DNA of 64,000 bases from an uncultured Clostridium sp. (GCA_900540255.1 UQFE01000010.1:15912-79911), one strand, 5' to 3'. Counted from the stretch's first letter, positions 1-8,316 are shown. Notes: a model not told the origin generated them from the sequence alone. Program-made: numbers and translations.

Positions 1-44
1 TTATAATTTTATTGCTAAAACGTATTAATATAAATGTATATCTA

Positions 45-73
45 TAAAGAAAAAAGGCTATAAATTTATAGCC
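45..73 (-). terminator. Intrinsic terminator after the small membrane-protein ORF
   Basis: A perfect 9-bp stem without a loop spacer, GGCTATAAA/TTTATAGCC (56-73), is followed on the minus strand by a T-rich tail (TTTTTTCTTT). It lies just downstream of the small ORF ending at 118. Confidence 0.6.
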
Positions 74-117
74 AAATGAATAAAAAATAAATTTAAGTAA
101 ATAATATAAATGTTAGT

Positions 118-342
118 TTAAGAAAGCTTCTTAGATATTTGTTTAACTGGATGCTTACCAGTAGATCTAAGAGCTTTTTTGCTTTTTTTATAATATGAAT
201 TGTTTCTTTTATTTTTTTTCCTTTTTCACATTGTATTCAAATTTATATATGTAATAATGAATTACAATTGTCAGTATTACTACAATAAGGAAGTATATGC
301 TCCATTTCAAAAAAGCAAAAAAAGTTTATCTCCTAAATTCAT
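118..342 (-). pseudogene. Small membrane protein, apparently broken by two compensating frameshifts
   Basis: An ATG at 342 with ribosome site AAGGTGAG upstream opens a frame of eleven codons that stops after a run of seven T. One extra T would join it to a hydrophobic frame containing AFLKWSIYFLIVVILTIVIH, a clear single membrane segment. That frame stops after a run of eight A; one A fewer would join it to a basic tail ending KHPVKQISKKLS and a TAA at 118. The two shifts cancel, so the whole span is 225 bases and would encode 74 residues. The design is a short single-pass protein with a lysine-rich cytoplasmic tail. The breaks may be real mutation, phase variation at homopolymers or sequencing error. 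I do not recognise the family. Confidence 0.4.
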
Positions 343-411
343 CTTTATCTCACCTTCTTTCTTAAGTTAATTTAGAGTTTTTGCTCATTTAATTTTCCCC
401 CTGAAATTTAT

Positions 412-465
412 AGTGTCAATTCTACAACGCCCTTCCCCAGCTACGCTGTGTTGTTTTTTGACACT
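412..465. other. Structured 54-bp inverted repeat with a GC-rich core
   Basis: Arms AGTGTCAA (412-419) and TTGACACT (458-465) enclose a second pair, ACAAC/GTTGT, and a core unusually rich in C and G for this genome. It sits in the roughly 230-base gap between the small ORF start and the terminator at 565-596; nothing else is evident in that gap. It could be a structured RNA, a protein site or a relic of a mobile-element end. Confidence 0.3.
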
Positions 466-564
466 GCCTAAAAATCACATGGAGATATACTTGTCAAAAA
501 TTAAAGCATCTTTAAAGGAGTTGGTTTTATTCAGTTTACACAAAATTTTTTACAGGGCCCTTCA

Positions 565-596
565 ATAAAAGAGATGGCCCTAAGCCATCTTTTTTC
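565..596 (-). terminator. Intrinsic terminator of the replication-type operon
   Basis: The stem AGATGGC/GCCATCT (572-578, 584-590) has a 5-base loop and T-rich flanks on both sides (TTTTTT to the right, TCTTTTATT when read on the minus strand). It lies 30 bases past the DnaB-like gene stop, so it most likely ends that minus-strand transcript, though it could act in both directions. Confidence 0.65.
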
Positions 597-627
597 ACAT
601 TTATTACAATTAAAACATTTAAAACAT

Positions 628-1953
628 TCAAAAATCCGATATTCTTGAAAATCTTCCATTCCACCTTAATGCACATGTACCCCTTTCACCATGCCTATTC
701 TTAATAATTACAGCATTAATACATTCATGATTTTCATCAGCATTTTTAGATTCATACTTTAACTTGCCAAGCCTAAACAGCTTGTCCCTATAAATTTTAT
801 CATCAAGCTTAACATTTCTATAAAGCCCTATTACCTGATCACTATCCTGCTCAATTCTTGCACTATCTTGAATATCACTAGCTTCCAACTTTTCAACTGC
901 TGCATCTCCCCCCTTCTTATCAACTATCCTATTAGCTTGTGCAATTAACACAACACATAAATTTTCTTCTACAGCCAAATTTTTAAACAAACCACTTATT
1001 TTCCCTATCTTATTAGTCATTAAATCCCTATCATTATGATCTACATATTTATTTACATAATCAACAAAAACAACATCAAGATTATTTTGAAGTTTATAAA
1101 GCTTAATTTCATTAATAAACTTATCAAGGTCATTTTCAATAGATACATAAAACTTATTATTAATTATTTTTGACATAAACTCTGCTATTTTACTTTTTTC
1201 ACTATCATTAATAGTATTTTCATTAATTGATTTATAAGCTACAGCTGCATTACTTGAAGCCATTTTTGTAAATACTTCTCTCCTTGACATTTCTGAACTT
1301 CCATAAATAACCTTATATCCATTTAAAACTAAATTAGCTGCTACTTGGAGTCCAAAAGTAGTTTTTCCTGCTCCAGTTCTTGCAAATACAGTTACAACTC
1401 TTCCAGTTTGTAAATTACCTATATATCTATCAATAACCCTAATTCCTGTGCTCATCCCCTTATCTCTTTCTTCTTCATAAAGCCACTTAACATAATCATC
1501 ATATTGTTTAGTTATTTCAAGTTCCTTTCTAATGCCACATTTATGAATTTTAACCTTTACATTTTCAATTTCACTTTCTATACTTTCAAAAGACATATCC
1601 TCATTTATCCTAGATGCCATTTCAATATAAAGATGTTTTTTATAATTATCAATTAATAAATCCATCTTTGTATTAAAAGCAAAATCACTTATACTACATG
1701 TAAATATCTCTGAAACATAAGTTACTCCATCCATTTCATTAATTTTCCCTCTATGATACTCCAAAAATGTTATTAATTCTACCTTCATTTTATTTTCTAC
1801 CATTTCTAAAATTCCTAAATATATATTCATATGCTTAGAATATAAAAACATTTCTGGCTTTATCTTTTCCTTAGCTTTTATAATAAGGTCCTCATTTTTA
1901 AATAAAGAACCAAGTATTTCTTGCTCTAATACTATTTGACCATTACTTAACAT
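628..1953 (-). CDS. DnaB-like replicative helicase (phage type)
   Basis: This is a 441-residue RecA-fold ATPase of the DnaB family. The N-terminal third has the DnaB N-domain pattern (EQEILGSLFKN near the start). Walker A is ARTGAGKTT near residue 193 and Walker B is DVVFVDY near residue 289. A later stretch, EASDIQDSARIEQDSDQVIG, matches the conserved DnaB motif region. It would unwind DNA at a replication fork as a hexamer. It is the last gene of a minus-strand trio behind a replisome-organizer-like protein and a DUF2800-like protein, the arrangement seen in phage replication modules. No phage structural genes are nearby, so it is probably a domesticated or residual module; the main chromosomal dnaB is expected elsewhere. 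A GGGGAAGG ribosome site precedes the ATG. Confidence 0.8.
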   Translation of the reverse strand: MLSNGQIVLEQEILGSLFKNEDLIIKAKEKIKPEMFLYSKHMNIYLGILEMVENKMKVELITFLEYHRGKINEMDGVTYVSEIFTCSISDFAFNTKMDLLIDNYKKHLYIEMASRINEDMSFESIESEIENVKVKIHKCGIRKELEITKQYDDYVKWLYEEERDKGMSTGIRVIDRYIGNLQTGRVVTVFARTGAGKTTFGLQVAANLVLNGYKVIYGSSEMSRREVFTKMASSNAAVAYKSINENTINDSEKSKIAEFMSKIINNKFYVSIENDLDKFINEIKLYKLQNNLDVVFVDYVNKYVDHNDRDLMTNKIGKISGLFKNLAVEENLCVVLIAQANRIVDKKGGDAAVEKLEASDIQDSARIEQDSDQVIGLYRNVKLDDKIYRDKLFRLGKLKYESKNADENHECINAVIIKNRHGERGTCALRWNGRFSRISDF

Positions 1954-2003
1954 AAACCTTCCCCAACCTCTACCCTATAATCAACTTTTCTTATATTCAT
2001 TAT

Positions 2004-2894
2004 TTATATATCTATATAACTTTCTATATCAAAATCATCTAATTCATTAACTCCCATAAATTCATCATTTGATGATTCAATAATTGATTTATACTCAAGC
2101 CACATATCACCATTGTCCATAAATCTACTAATTCCATTTGGCTTTGATAAAAAATTTATCAATGTCCATCTATAGCTATAATAATGATTTTGACTTATAT
2201 AAACTTTTTTATAATTTTTTATTGATTTTATTATTTCTTCCTCTTTATAAATTTCTAAAGCTTTGTATATTACCCTTTTAGTGTAATCCCTCAATACCTT
2301 TTCTTTATTAATATTTATGTTATTCCAAGTATTAAATATATTAATGTATATATTATTTATATTATTATATATATAATCCTTTAAATAATATTGATTACTT
2401 TCATGACAGTTAGTAAACCCTTTATTTTCAATGCCTTCATCATCATTTATATAATTGAAAGCAGTATTAATTTGACTAGTAGCCATTTGTTTACTGGTAT
2501 TTATTTGACCTTTATTTATTTGATTACTAGTATTCTTTTGACTACTACTTATTTGATTACTAGTCCTAACCTTACTTTTTGTATTTTCATAATTATAAAC
2601 TTCATGAACATATTCATTATTTAAATAACTTTTGGTAATTTTATATTTATTTATTTTTCCTGTTTGTTTTATTATTTTAAAATATCCCTTAGTTTCTAAT
2701 GAATTTAAAATAGTTAAAAGTTTTCTTTTTCCTATTGGATTACAAATATCCAGTAAACTAGCAATTGAAACTTCAACTTCATCTTTATTTACTTCATTTA
2801 TTATTGATAAAATACTAAAAAATATAAACTTTTCATCTTTACTAATTTCCTTATCACTGAAAATATATTTAATAATTTCATGATTCTTTCTCAT
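2004..2894 (-). CDS. Phage-type replisome organizer / DnaD-like protein
   Basis: The protein has 296 residues. Residues ~1-95 read as a winged-helix domain (start MRKNHEIIKYIFSDKEISKD, with a helix-turn-helix-like stretch GKRKLLTILNSLETKGYFKI). A low-complexity linker rich in S, N, Q and I follows (~105-145). The C-terminal part (~185-265) resembles the conserved phage replication-protein tail, with YYSYRWTLINFLSKPNGISR and an acidic end. Such proteins bind origins and load a DnaB-type helicase. The DnaB-like gene follows after a 50-base gap, which supports that role. The linker contains repeated short words such as ISSSQ, INKGQ and INTSK, which could vary in copy number. Confidence 0.65.
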   Translation of the reverse strand: MRKNHEIIKYIFSDKEISKDEKFIFFSILSIINEVNKDEVEVSIASLLDICNPIGKRKLLTILNSLETKGYFKIIKQTGKINKYKITKSYLNNEYVHEVYNYENTKSKVRTSNQISSSQKNTSNQINKGQINTSKQMATSQINTAFNYINDDEGIENKGFTNCHESNQYYLKDYIYNNINNIYINIFNTWNNININKEKVLRDYTKRVIYKALEIYKEEEIIKSIKNYKKVYISQNHYYSYRWTLINFLSKPNGISRFMDNGDMWLEYKSIIESSNDEFMGVNELDDFDIESYIDI

Positions 2895-2952
2895 AACTTC
2901 TCCCCCAAACTATTAAGCTGAGCTATTATTAACCAGCTTAATATTTTAATAT

Positions 2953-3498
2953 TTAACTCCATATAAGTGAAAAATCATATTCATGTAAAAACTTATTAAT
3001 GCTTGTCTCATATATTGAAGTTGTAATTAAGTTTGGTTGTATAACTGTAAGATTTATATACTTGCAATCCATTTGTGTTGCAAATTTATCAATTACCCCA
3101 ATTCCTAAAATCATACTTTCATCATCATTATTAACATTTATTATGTCAAGTTCCATTGGTACTATTCTTATTACTTCCACAGTTTCATTAGTAAATAAAA
3201 TCACATCACAAGTTTTTAATAAATCACCCTTTTTATTATTAATTTTTACTTCTTCATTAAATAAAATTCTTACCTTTCCTTGCTCACTAATTTCTCTTAT
3301 TCTTTCAACTACTTTTTCTAATGCAATTCTTGATAACATTTCTATAAAATCTGAATATCCATAAGTAATTGTTAAATTTATAAGTGAATTTTTATATTCC
3401 TCCCCTTTTACAAATTCATAATATTTTTTTAACTTTAATATTATAAGTTCCTTAATATACTTATCATCTAGTTGCATAAATAAATTTTTATTATTCAT
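2953..3498 (-). CDS. Degenerate DUF2800-like (phage RecB/Cas4-type) protein
   Basis: The protein has 181 residues from the second of two close ATGs; GGGGG is 6 bases from that ATG but touches the first one at 3504. The C-terminal half follows the layout of phage DUF2800 nucleases: a strand-like DVILFTNETVEVIRIVP, then a segment ending GIGVIDKF, then VIQPNLITTSIYETSINKFL, which resembles the family's IxQPRxDNxSxxExSVxELL pattern. The catalytic E/D-x-K expected after the second strand reads VIRIVP, so the nuclease centre appears lost. It heads the trio with the organizer and DnaB-like helicase. An alternative view is a lineage-specific protein of unknown function. Confidence 0.45.
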   Translation of the reverse strand: MNNKNLFMQLDDKYIKELIILKLKKYYEFVKGEEYKNSLINLTITYGYSDFIEMLSRIALEKVVERIREISEQGKVRILFNEEVKINNKKGDLLKTCDVILFTNETVEVIRIVPMELDIINVNNDDESMILGIGVIDKFATQMDCKYINLTVIQPNLITTSIYETSINKFLHEYDFSLIWS

Positions 3499-3568
3499 AA
3501 ACATCCCCCATTTCCCATTAAATTTACCTTAGCTCTTTTATCTTATAAATTAATTATAAAATATTAAT

Positions 3569-3627
3569 GTTGCAATTTTATTACTTTTTGCAACTTTTTA
3601 AAAATTTTTTGTTAATTTTTGCAACAT
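3569..3627. promoter_or_regulatory. Three TTGCAA-type sites upstream of the replication trio
   Basis: TGTTGCAA (3569-3576), TTGCAAC (3588-3594) and TTGCAACA (3620-3627) lie in the ~310-base divergent gap between the DUF2800-like gene and the response regulator. The outer two form an inverted pair. The rest of the gap is A/T-rich with no other signal that I can name. Operator function is inferred from position and symmetry only. Confidence 0.35.
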
Positions 3628-3809
3628 TTAAAATTTTTTCTATTTTTACTATTCCATTTTTTGTAATATTGTGAGAAAATAAATATTATATTAAAACCTA
3701 AAATTGTTAATTTAAAATAAAAACTGTTAATTTTTAGAATCTAATATTTATTTTTGTTATAAAAATAAATATTATTAGAATTTATAAGTATTTTTTAGGA
3801 GGAATGTTT

Positions 3810-4490
3810 ATGCGTAGAACTATTTTATTGGTAGATGATAATTTAAAAGAATATGATGAAATTATTAATGCTTTATTTAAAGAAGGCTTTAAGGTTATTT
3901 GCTGTGATAATGCAGAAAGTGCACTTTCTACATTAAAGAAAAATGATATAGATATAATACTTTTAGACTTTGTTTTACCTAAGATGAATGGAATAAAATT
4001 TTTAAATATTATCAGAAATGACAACGTTAACATACCTGTTATAATGTACACTTCTATAAATCATTATCTTTTTCAAAAAGAATGTCTTTCTTTAGGCATA
4101 TCTGACTTTGTTGTTAAACCTTGTTATAGTGGTTTATTACTTAAAAAGATAAACTTTATTTTAAATTCACAAAACCCAATTTCTAATTTGACTAATAATG
4201 TTTGGACACATAATGATTTAAAAATTGATTTTTCCTCTAAAATTGCTATGTTAAATAATAAGGTAATTAATTTAAGTAAGACTGAATTAGAAATTTTAAA
4301 ACTTTTTATAAAAAGTGAAGGTATTGTTTTAACTCGTGAACAAATATTAAATTCTATTTGGGGCTCTTCTCAAGTTGTTAGTGATAGAACTATTGATGCT
4401 CATATATGTAAGATAAGGAAAAAGCTTAATTTAACTTGCCTAAAATCTGCTTCTGGATATGGCTATGTTTTAAAAAGCAAGGGAATTTAG
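3810..4490 (+). CDS. OmpR-family response regulator (orphan)
   Basis: The protein has 226 residues. The receiver domain (~1-115) has the acidic pair in LLVDDN, the phospho-acceptor Asp in IILLDFVLPKMNG, the Ser/Thr position in IMYTSIN and the Lys in FVVKPC. The C-terminal winged helix (~125-225) has LSKTELEILKLF and REQILNSIWGSSQVVSDRTI, the OmpR/PhoB DNA-binding signature. It is a phosphorylation-controlled transcription factor. No histidine kinase is adjacent, so its partner is elsewhere. Two ATGs are six bases apart; the second (3810) is 7 bases after AGGAGG and preferred over 3804. A family B repeat begins directly at its stop. Confidence 0.85.
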   Translation: MRRTILLVDDNLKEYDEIINALFKEGFKVICCDNAESALSTLKKNDIDIILLDFVLPKMNGIKFLNIIRNDNVNIPVIMYTSINHYLFQKECLSLGISDFVVKPCYSGLLLKKINFILNSQNPISNLTNNVWTHNDLKIDFSSKIAMLNNKVINLSKTELEILKLFIKSEGIVLTREQILNSIWGSSQVVSDRTIDAHICKIRKKLNLTCLKSASGYGYVLKSKGI

Positions 4491-4570
4491 TTTGTAGTTG
4501 GTAGTTGGTAGTTTAAGGTATAAATTCAACTAATGCTGAATTTAAAAATATATATTTTCAAAGGAGCTAT
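4491..4570 (+). repeat. Family B repeat, short copy (B1)
   Basis: It begins immediately after the response regulator stop with tandem TAGTTGG-type units, then the core words TAAGGTATAAATTCA and TGCTGAATTT shared with copies at 16.5, 24.6, 55.9 and 63.8 kb. Its core is in the same orientation as the copy at 63.8 kb and opposite to the others. The tandem arm on the far side is missing and is replaced by a remnant of the family M element. Confidence 0.6.
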
Positions 4571-4612
4571 CCCATTAAGAATAAATTATATATTTTAATG
4601 CAAAAACTTTCT
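4571..4612 (+). repeat. Family M element remnant with internal deletion
   Basis: CCCATTAAGAATAAAT (4571-4586) is identical to the left end of the family M copy at 28.3 kb. It is followed after a short A/T stretch by TTTTAATGCAA, which resembles the right end. The central ~50 bases are missing. It forms a weak hairpin (ATTAA/TTAAT). Confidence 0.45.
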
Positions 4613-4671
4613 TTTCCAGTATATGTTTTAAATGTAGCCACTAAAAATTAAATAAAAAGGAGGATTTTATT

Positions 4672-4890
4672 ATGGCAAACAAAACTCTTGAAAGTACTGT
4701 ATTATCAATCGAGGTGAAATCTGGTACTGATAAAGATGGTAACCCAAGATTTACAAAAAAGAAGATAGGTAACTTAGTTTCAAATGCTGCTCCTGACAAA
4801 GTTCAAGCTGTAGCATTATTAGTTGCTAACTTACTTGAAAAAGATACTGGTTATTTTTATGTAACTGAAGTATCTCAAATTGAAGAATAA
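4672..4890 (+). CDS. DUF1659 family protein
   Basis: A 72-residue protein in the DUF1659 pattern: a short N-terminal strand (TVLSIEVKSGTDKDGNPRF), then KKKIGNLV, then VQAVALLVANLLEKDTGYF. No signal peptide or membrane segment. Function of the family is not known to me. An AAAAAGGAGG site precedes the ATG by 8 bases. The stop is followed after 24 bases by the DUF2922 gene on the same strand; the two families commonly occur as a pair in Bacillus and Clostridium, which supports both calls. Confidence 0.8.
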   Translation: MANKTLESTVLSIEVKSGTDKDGNPRFTKKKIGNLVSNAAPDKVQAVALLVANLLEKDTGYFYVTEVSQIEE

Positions 4891-4914
4891 TAAATAAAAA
4901 GGAGTGTGTGAATT

Positions 4915-5130
4915 ATGGAATATACATTAACTATGACTTTTTTAACTGAATCTGGTGAAAAAGCTGCATTTACTTTATCTGGTGTTAAAAATAATGTAAG
5001 TGAATCTGAGGTACAAGCCCTTATGGATAGTATAATAGAAAATAACATCTTTTATAATAAAAAAGGTGCTTATGTGTCTAAACAATCTGCACAAGTTACA
5101 GGAAAAGAAATCACAAAATTTGAAGTTTAA
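4915..5130 (+). CDS. DUF2922 family protein
   Basis: A 71-residue protein with the DUF2922 pattern: YTLTMTFLTESGEKAAFTLS, then VSESEVQALMDSIIENNIF, then a short end with GKEITKFEV. It is co-transcribed with the DUF1659 gene and followed by a strong terminator at 5162-5210. The role is unknown; both proteins are small, soluble and lack export signals. Confidence 0.8.
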   Translation: MEYTLTMTFLTESGEKAAFTLSGVKNNVSESEVQALMDSIIENNIFYNKKGAYVSKQSAQVTGKEITKFEV

Positions 5131-5161
5131 TTATTAAATAAACTTTTCCCTTAAAATATTT

Positions 5162-5210
5162 AAAGCAGTAGAATGATAAAAAAGTCATTCTACTGCTACT
5201 TTACTTTTTA
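5162..5210. terminator. Bidirectional terminator between DUF2922 and the SUV3-like helicase
   Basis: A perfect 13-bp stem AGCAGTAGAATGA/TCATTCTACTGCT (5164-5176, 5185-5197) is followed by ACTTTACTTTTTA. It lies between two convergent genes, 34 bases past DUF2922 and 4 bases from the end of the helicase gene. Confidence 0.8.
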
Positions 5211-5213
5211 TTA

Positions 5214-7997
5214 CTAATATCTTCTTCTCTTTCTACGCCCCCTAAATACAGGCTTATATTTTTCATTTTTAATTCCTTGAATCATATCCCTACAAGCTCT
5301 ACACTTATCACTTTGACAATCCCAAGGTAACTTTTTGCCACAAATACTACAAAGTCTTTCATGGTCAAGAAGATTAGTTAAAAGCAATTCATTTATTTTA
5401 TTTGCTGTATCTTCTTTTTCCATTGATATATATCTGTTATTTATCATCATGTTAAAGTTCTTTCCAAAAGAATAATTTAATTCTAATTCCTTATAGTAAG
5501 TTTCAAGCTCATCTAATTCCTTCTTTGAACTTATATTTTTCTTAAGAACTGGCTTCTTTAAGTTTACTGCCCCTAAACTATACATTTTACAATATTCTTC
5601 CCATAACTTTTGAACATCCTTATTATTTTCTTCAAAAGGTATTGTTGCCATCTTCATAAGATCTTCTTTGCTTGAATTTATATTAAGTTTTTTTAATATA
5701 TTTAAAAGATATGTAATTCTTGTTATATCTGTTTTTTCATAATGTCCTTTAAGTGGCATTACACTCCAAGTTTTTAAAGTATCTATAATATCTATGTTTA
5801 TATCTAAAAGAGACTCTGGAACTCCTATATAACATTTTTTAATTTTAGATGTTTTTGTATTTAATGCATTTTTTATTAAATTACAATCAGTCATAGCAGT
5901 AACATATCCAGTATCATAAATTCCCCTACGCCCTGCTCTTCCTGCTATTTGCTTTATTTCTGAAACATTTAACTTTCTTAATGATACACCATCATATTTT
6001 CTTGTTTCTAAAAATACAATACGTTTTATTGGCAAGTTTACACCCATTCCTATTGCATCTGTACATACTATTACTTCTGTTTCACCATCTAAAAATCTTT
6101 CAAATTGTTTTTTTCTTGTTGAATATGGAAGAGAACCATAAATTATACTTGTTTTTATATTATTATTTAAAAGCTGTGCTGAAACTGCTAATGCCTTTCT
6201 TTTTCCAAATACAACTAATGCATCACCTTTTTTAACATCCTTATTTAAATCAAAAGGCTTATCTTCAAATATTAATTTTGTATCTCTTTTATGCTCTATA
6301 ATTTCATAGGTATCTTTACAATCTTTTATTAATTTTATAACTATATCTAAGGCTTCTGGTGCCATACATATATGAACTTCTGGTGATAATACACCTAATA
6401 TAGCCCTTGTCCAAGCCCATCCTCTTTGCTTATCAGCTATCATTTGTGCTTCATCTATAACACAAATATCATACGGTGTTTCAAGTTGAAGCTTTTCAAT
6501 TGTTGAAGAAACATGATATGCATATGAAAGAATATTCTCTTCTTCTCCAGTTAATAATGAACATGCTATATTTTCAGAATTAAGCTTATCTTGAATTTCA
6601 AGTGCAAGCAATCTTAATGGTGCAAGATACACTCCACTTTCAGCTTCCATAAGTCTTTCTATGCTAGCATAAGTTTTGCCTGTATTAGTTTCTCCAACAT
6701 GAAGGTAAAAGTGTCTTTTCATAGCTCTTGCTTTTTCATATTCATTTATTGGATTATCTAATATTATTTCCTTAATATCATCTTTTGCCTTATTTTTAAC
6801 ATAGATATTTTCTACTGTCCATACTAATCCTTTAATACATATCCAAGGAATACATTCCTTAAATTCTTTCATTTCTTCTATAGAAGCTGTATTTTCATTT
6901 TCCTTTAAATAATCCTTATAAATTATATTTTCTATTACTGCAATTTTATTTATTATTTTATTTATCTTTTCTTCCTTACCAATAAGATTTCTCTTAAATC
7001 CAGGTAAATTAATACTTTTATAATATCCAAAGACCATAGTTCTTGCATTTTCTAAATATAACTCCATATGCTCTTTAGTTTTATATACATTCATATTAAT
7101 AAGGTCATCTAACCTTTTATCTATAGAATTAACTACCTTAACCTTAAGCCTATTTATTCCTTTTGTTAAGTTTGCTGCTATTTTGCAATTTTCTATCATA
7201 AGCTCTGTAAGCTTTTCTTCATCATAGCTATTATCAGCTTTTACAACTTCTGTTGAATATTGATTTTCAATTCCCAGTAATTCACATCCCTTATCATATA
7301 TATCTAATAAAAGCTTATCTTCTAATGGAGCTACCTTAGAAGTAACTGGACTTCCCCATCTTGTTTTAAATCCATTTCCTATTTCTACTTTTATTTTTTC
7401 TTCTAATGCTACCTTTTTATCACTGCTAAGCTCTTCTAAGTTCATATCATAATAAACTTTTCCATCACGTGTTCTCTTGTACCACCTTACACTATTAAAT
7501 AGAAAATCTTCATTATATCTCTTTTTAAATTCCTTATATAATTTTTCCTTCCTTTCCTCCATTACATTTGCTACTTTTTCATATATAACACTTACAATTT
7601 CTCTTGGCAGATATTTATATACCTCTTCAACTTCATTTGTAAATTCATTTTCCTTTAATTCATGAATATATGAACCTTCCCAAGATAATTCATATATAAA
7701 ATCTTTTACATATGTATAATCATAAACATTAAATGAACCATCATCTTTTAAGCTTACTTTTGAATTTGAATCTTTTTCATTAAAATTTGAATCATCAATT
7801 TGAACTTTATTTGTTGTTTTTATGTATATTGTAATTTCTTTAATTGCTTCATTAATAAATTCTCTATCTATAAATTTAGCTATATCATTTTTTGTTTCTT
7901 TTCTTAATGTACATTTAATTGAACCCACGCCATCACTTCCTTGTGTCTTACTAATATTTTTACAATATCTCTTATTATATATTAAACCTTTATCCAC
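5214..7997 (-). CDS. SUV3-like DExH RNA helicase with C-terminal zinc ribbon
   Basis: The protein has 927 residues. The helicase core resembles SUV3 (the mitochondrial degradosome helicase) more than ordinary DEAD-box proteins: motif I HVGETNTGKTYASI (~430-443), then YLAPLRLLALEIQDKLN and LTGEEE, motif II DEAQM (~514) followed by RGWAWTRAILGVLSPEVHIC, and motif VI QIAGRAGRRG (~689). The ~400-residue N-terminal part is charged, helical and unrecognised. Near residue 886 CSICGKKLPWDC plus CRACRD form a four-cysteine zinc ribbon, followed by an arginine-rich tail. It is expected to unwind RNA, probably in RNA decay or repair. The listed start is GTG without a visible ribosome site; another GTG 21 codons in (7934) has AAGGAAG upstream and may be the true start. 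Confidence 0.75.
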   Translation of the reverse strand: MDKGLIYNKRYCKNISKTQGSDGVGSIKCTLRKETKNDIAKFIDREFINEAIKEITIYIKTTNKVQIDDSNFNEKDSNSKVSLKDDGSFNVYDYTYVKDFIYELSWEGSYIHELKENEFTNEVEEVYKYLPREIVSVIYEKVANVMEERKEKLYKEFKKRYNEDFLFNSVRWYKRTRDGKVYYDMNLEELSSDKKVALEEKIKVEIGNGFKTRWGSPVTSKVAPLEDKLLLDIYDKGCELLGIENQYSTEVVKADNSYDEEKLTELMIENCKIAANLTKGINRLKVKVVNSIDKRLDDLINMNVYKTKEHMELYLENARTMVFGYYKSINLPGFKRNLIGKEEKINKIINKIAVIENIIYKDYLKENENTASIEEMKEFKECIPWICIKGLVWTVENIYVKNKAKDDIKEIILDNPINEYEKARAMKRHFYLHVGETNTGKTYASIERLMEAESGVYLAPLRLLALEIQDKLNSENIACSLLTGEEENILSYAYHVSSTIEKLQLETPYDICVIDEAQMIADKQRGWAWTRAILGVLSPEVHICMAPEALDIVIKLIKDCKDTYEIIEHKRDTKLIFEDKPFDLNKDVKKGDALVVFGKRKALAVSAQLLNNNIKTSIIYGSLPYSTRKKQFERFLDGETEVIVCTDAIGMGVNLPIKRIVFLETRKYDGVSLRKLNVSEIKQIAGRAGRRGIYDTGYVTAMTDCNLIKNALNTKTSKIKKCYIGVPESLLDINIDIIDTLKTWSVMPLKGHYEKTDITRITYLLNILKKLNINSSKEDLMKMATIPFEENNKDVQKLWEEYCKMYSLGAVNLKKPVLKKNISSKKELDELETYYKELELNYSFGKNFNMMINNRYISMEKEDTANKINELLLTNLLDHERLCSICGKKLPWDCQSDKCRACRDMIQGIKNEKYKPVFRGRRKRRRY

Positions 7998-8004
7998 ATA
8001 AATA

Positions 8005-8043
8005 AAAATTCTAGCATCTATTTATACCACTTGCTAGAATTTT
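8005..8043 (-). terminator. Terminator after the small 54-residue gene
   Basis: Stem AAAATTCTAGCA/TGCTAGAATTTT with a 15-base loop. On the minus strand it is followed by TTTTTATTTATG, just before the helicase start. It separates the small gene at 8058-8222 from the helicase. Confidence 0.65.
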
Positions 8044-8057
8044 CATTTTGTGAAAAA

Positions 8058-8222
8058 TCAATATACTATATTTAGCTTTTCTTTATATTTATCATACCAT
8101 TCAATATTCCATCCATTTTTATAAGATAAACTATATAGTTCATTTTCATCATTTATAGTTTCCTTTGTTATAATATCATGAGTTTCCTTATTAACATCAA
8201 ATAATATAACCTTATATTTCAT
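8058..8222 (-). CDS. Small hypothetical protein (54 residues)
   Basis: Starts MKYKVILFDVNKETHDI, with AAAGGA 10-13 bases upstream of the chosen ATG; an upstream in-frame start at 8261 lacks a better site. The protein is acidic to neutral, ends YKEKLNIVY, and has no membrane or export signal. It reads like a single small alpha/beta domain, with a KYKVILFD strand followed by a helix. It stands alone between two terminators. I do not recognise the family. Confidence 0.55.
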   Translation of the reverse strand: MKYKVILFDVNKETHDIITKETINDENELYSLSYKNGWNIEWYDKYKEKLNIVY

Positions 8223-8316
8223 ATATAACTTTATCCTTTTACTGCTCCTGCAGATATACATACAACAATATATTTTTTTCCTAAAACAAAAACTATTAAT
8301 AATAAATATTATAAAA

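Noticed and set aside
2391..2883. Two plus-strand open frames opposite the replisome organizer gene
   Set aside because: They are isoleucine- and phenylalanine-rich antisense frames of an AT-rich gene, with no ribosome sites.
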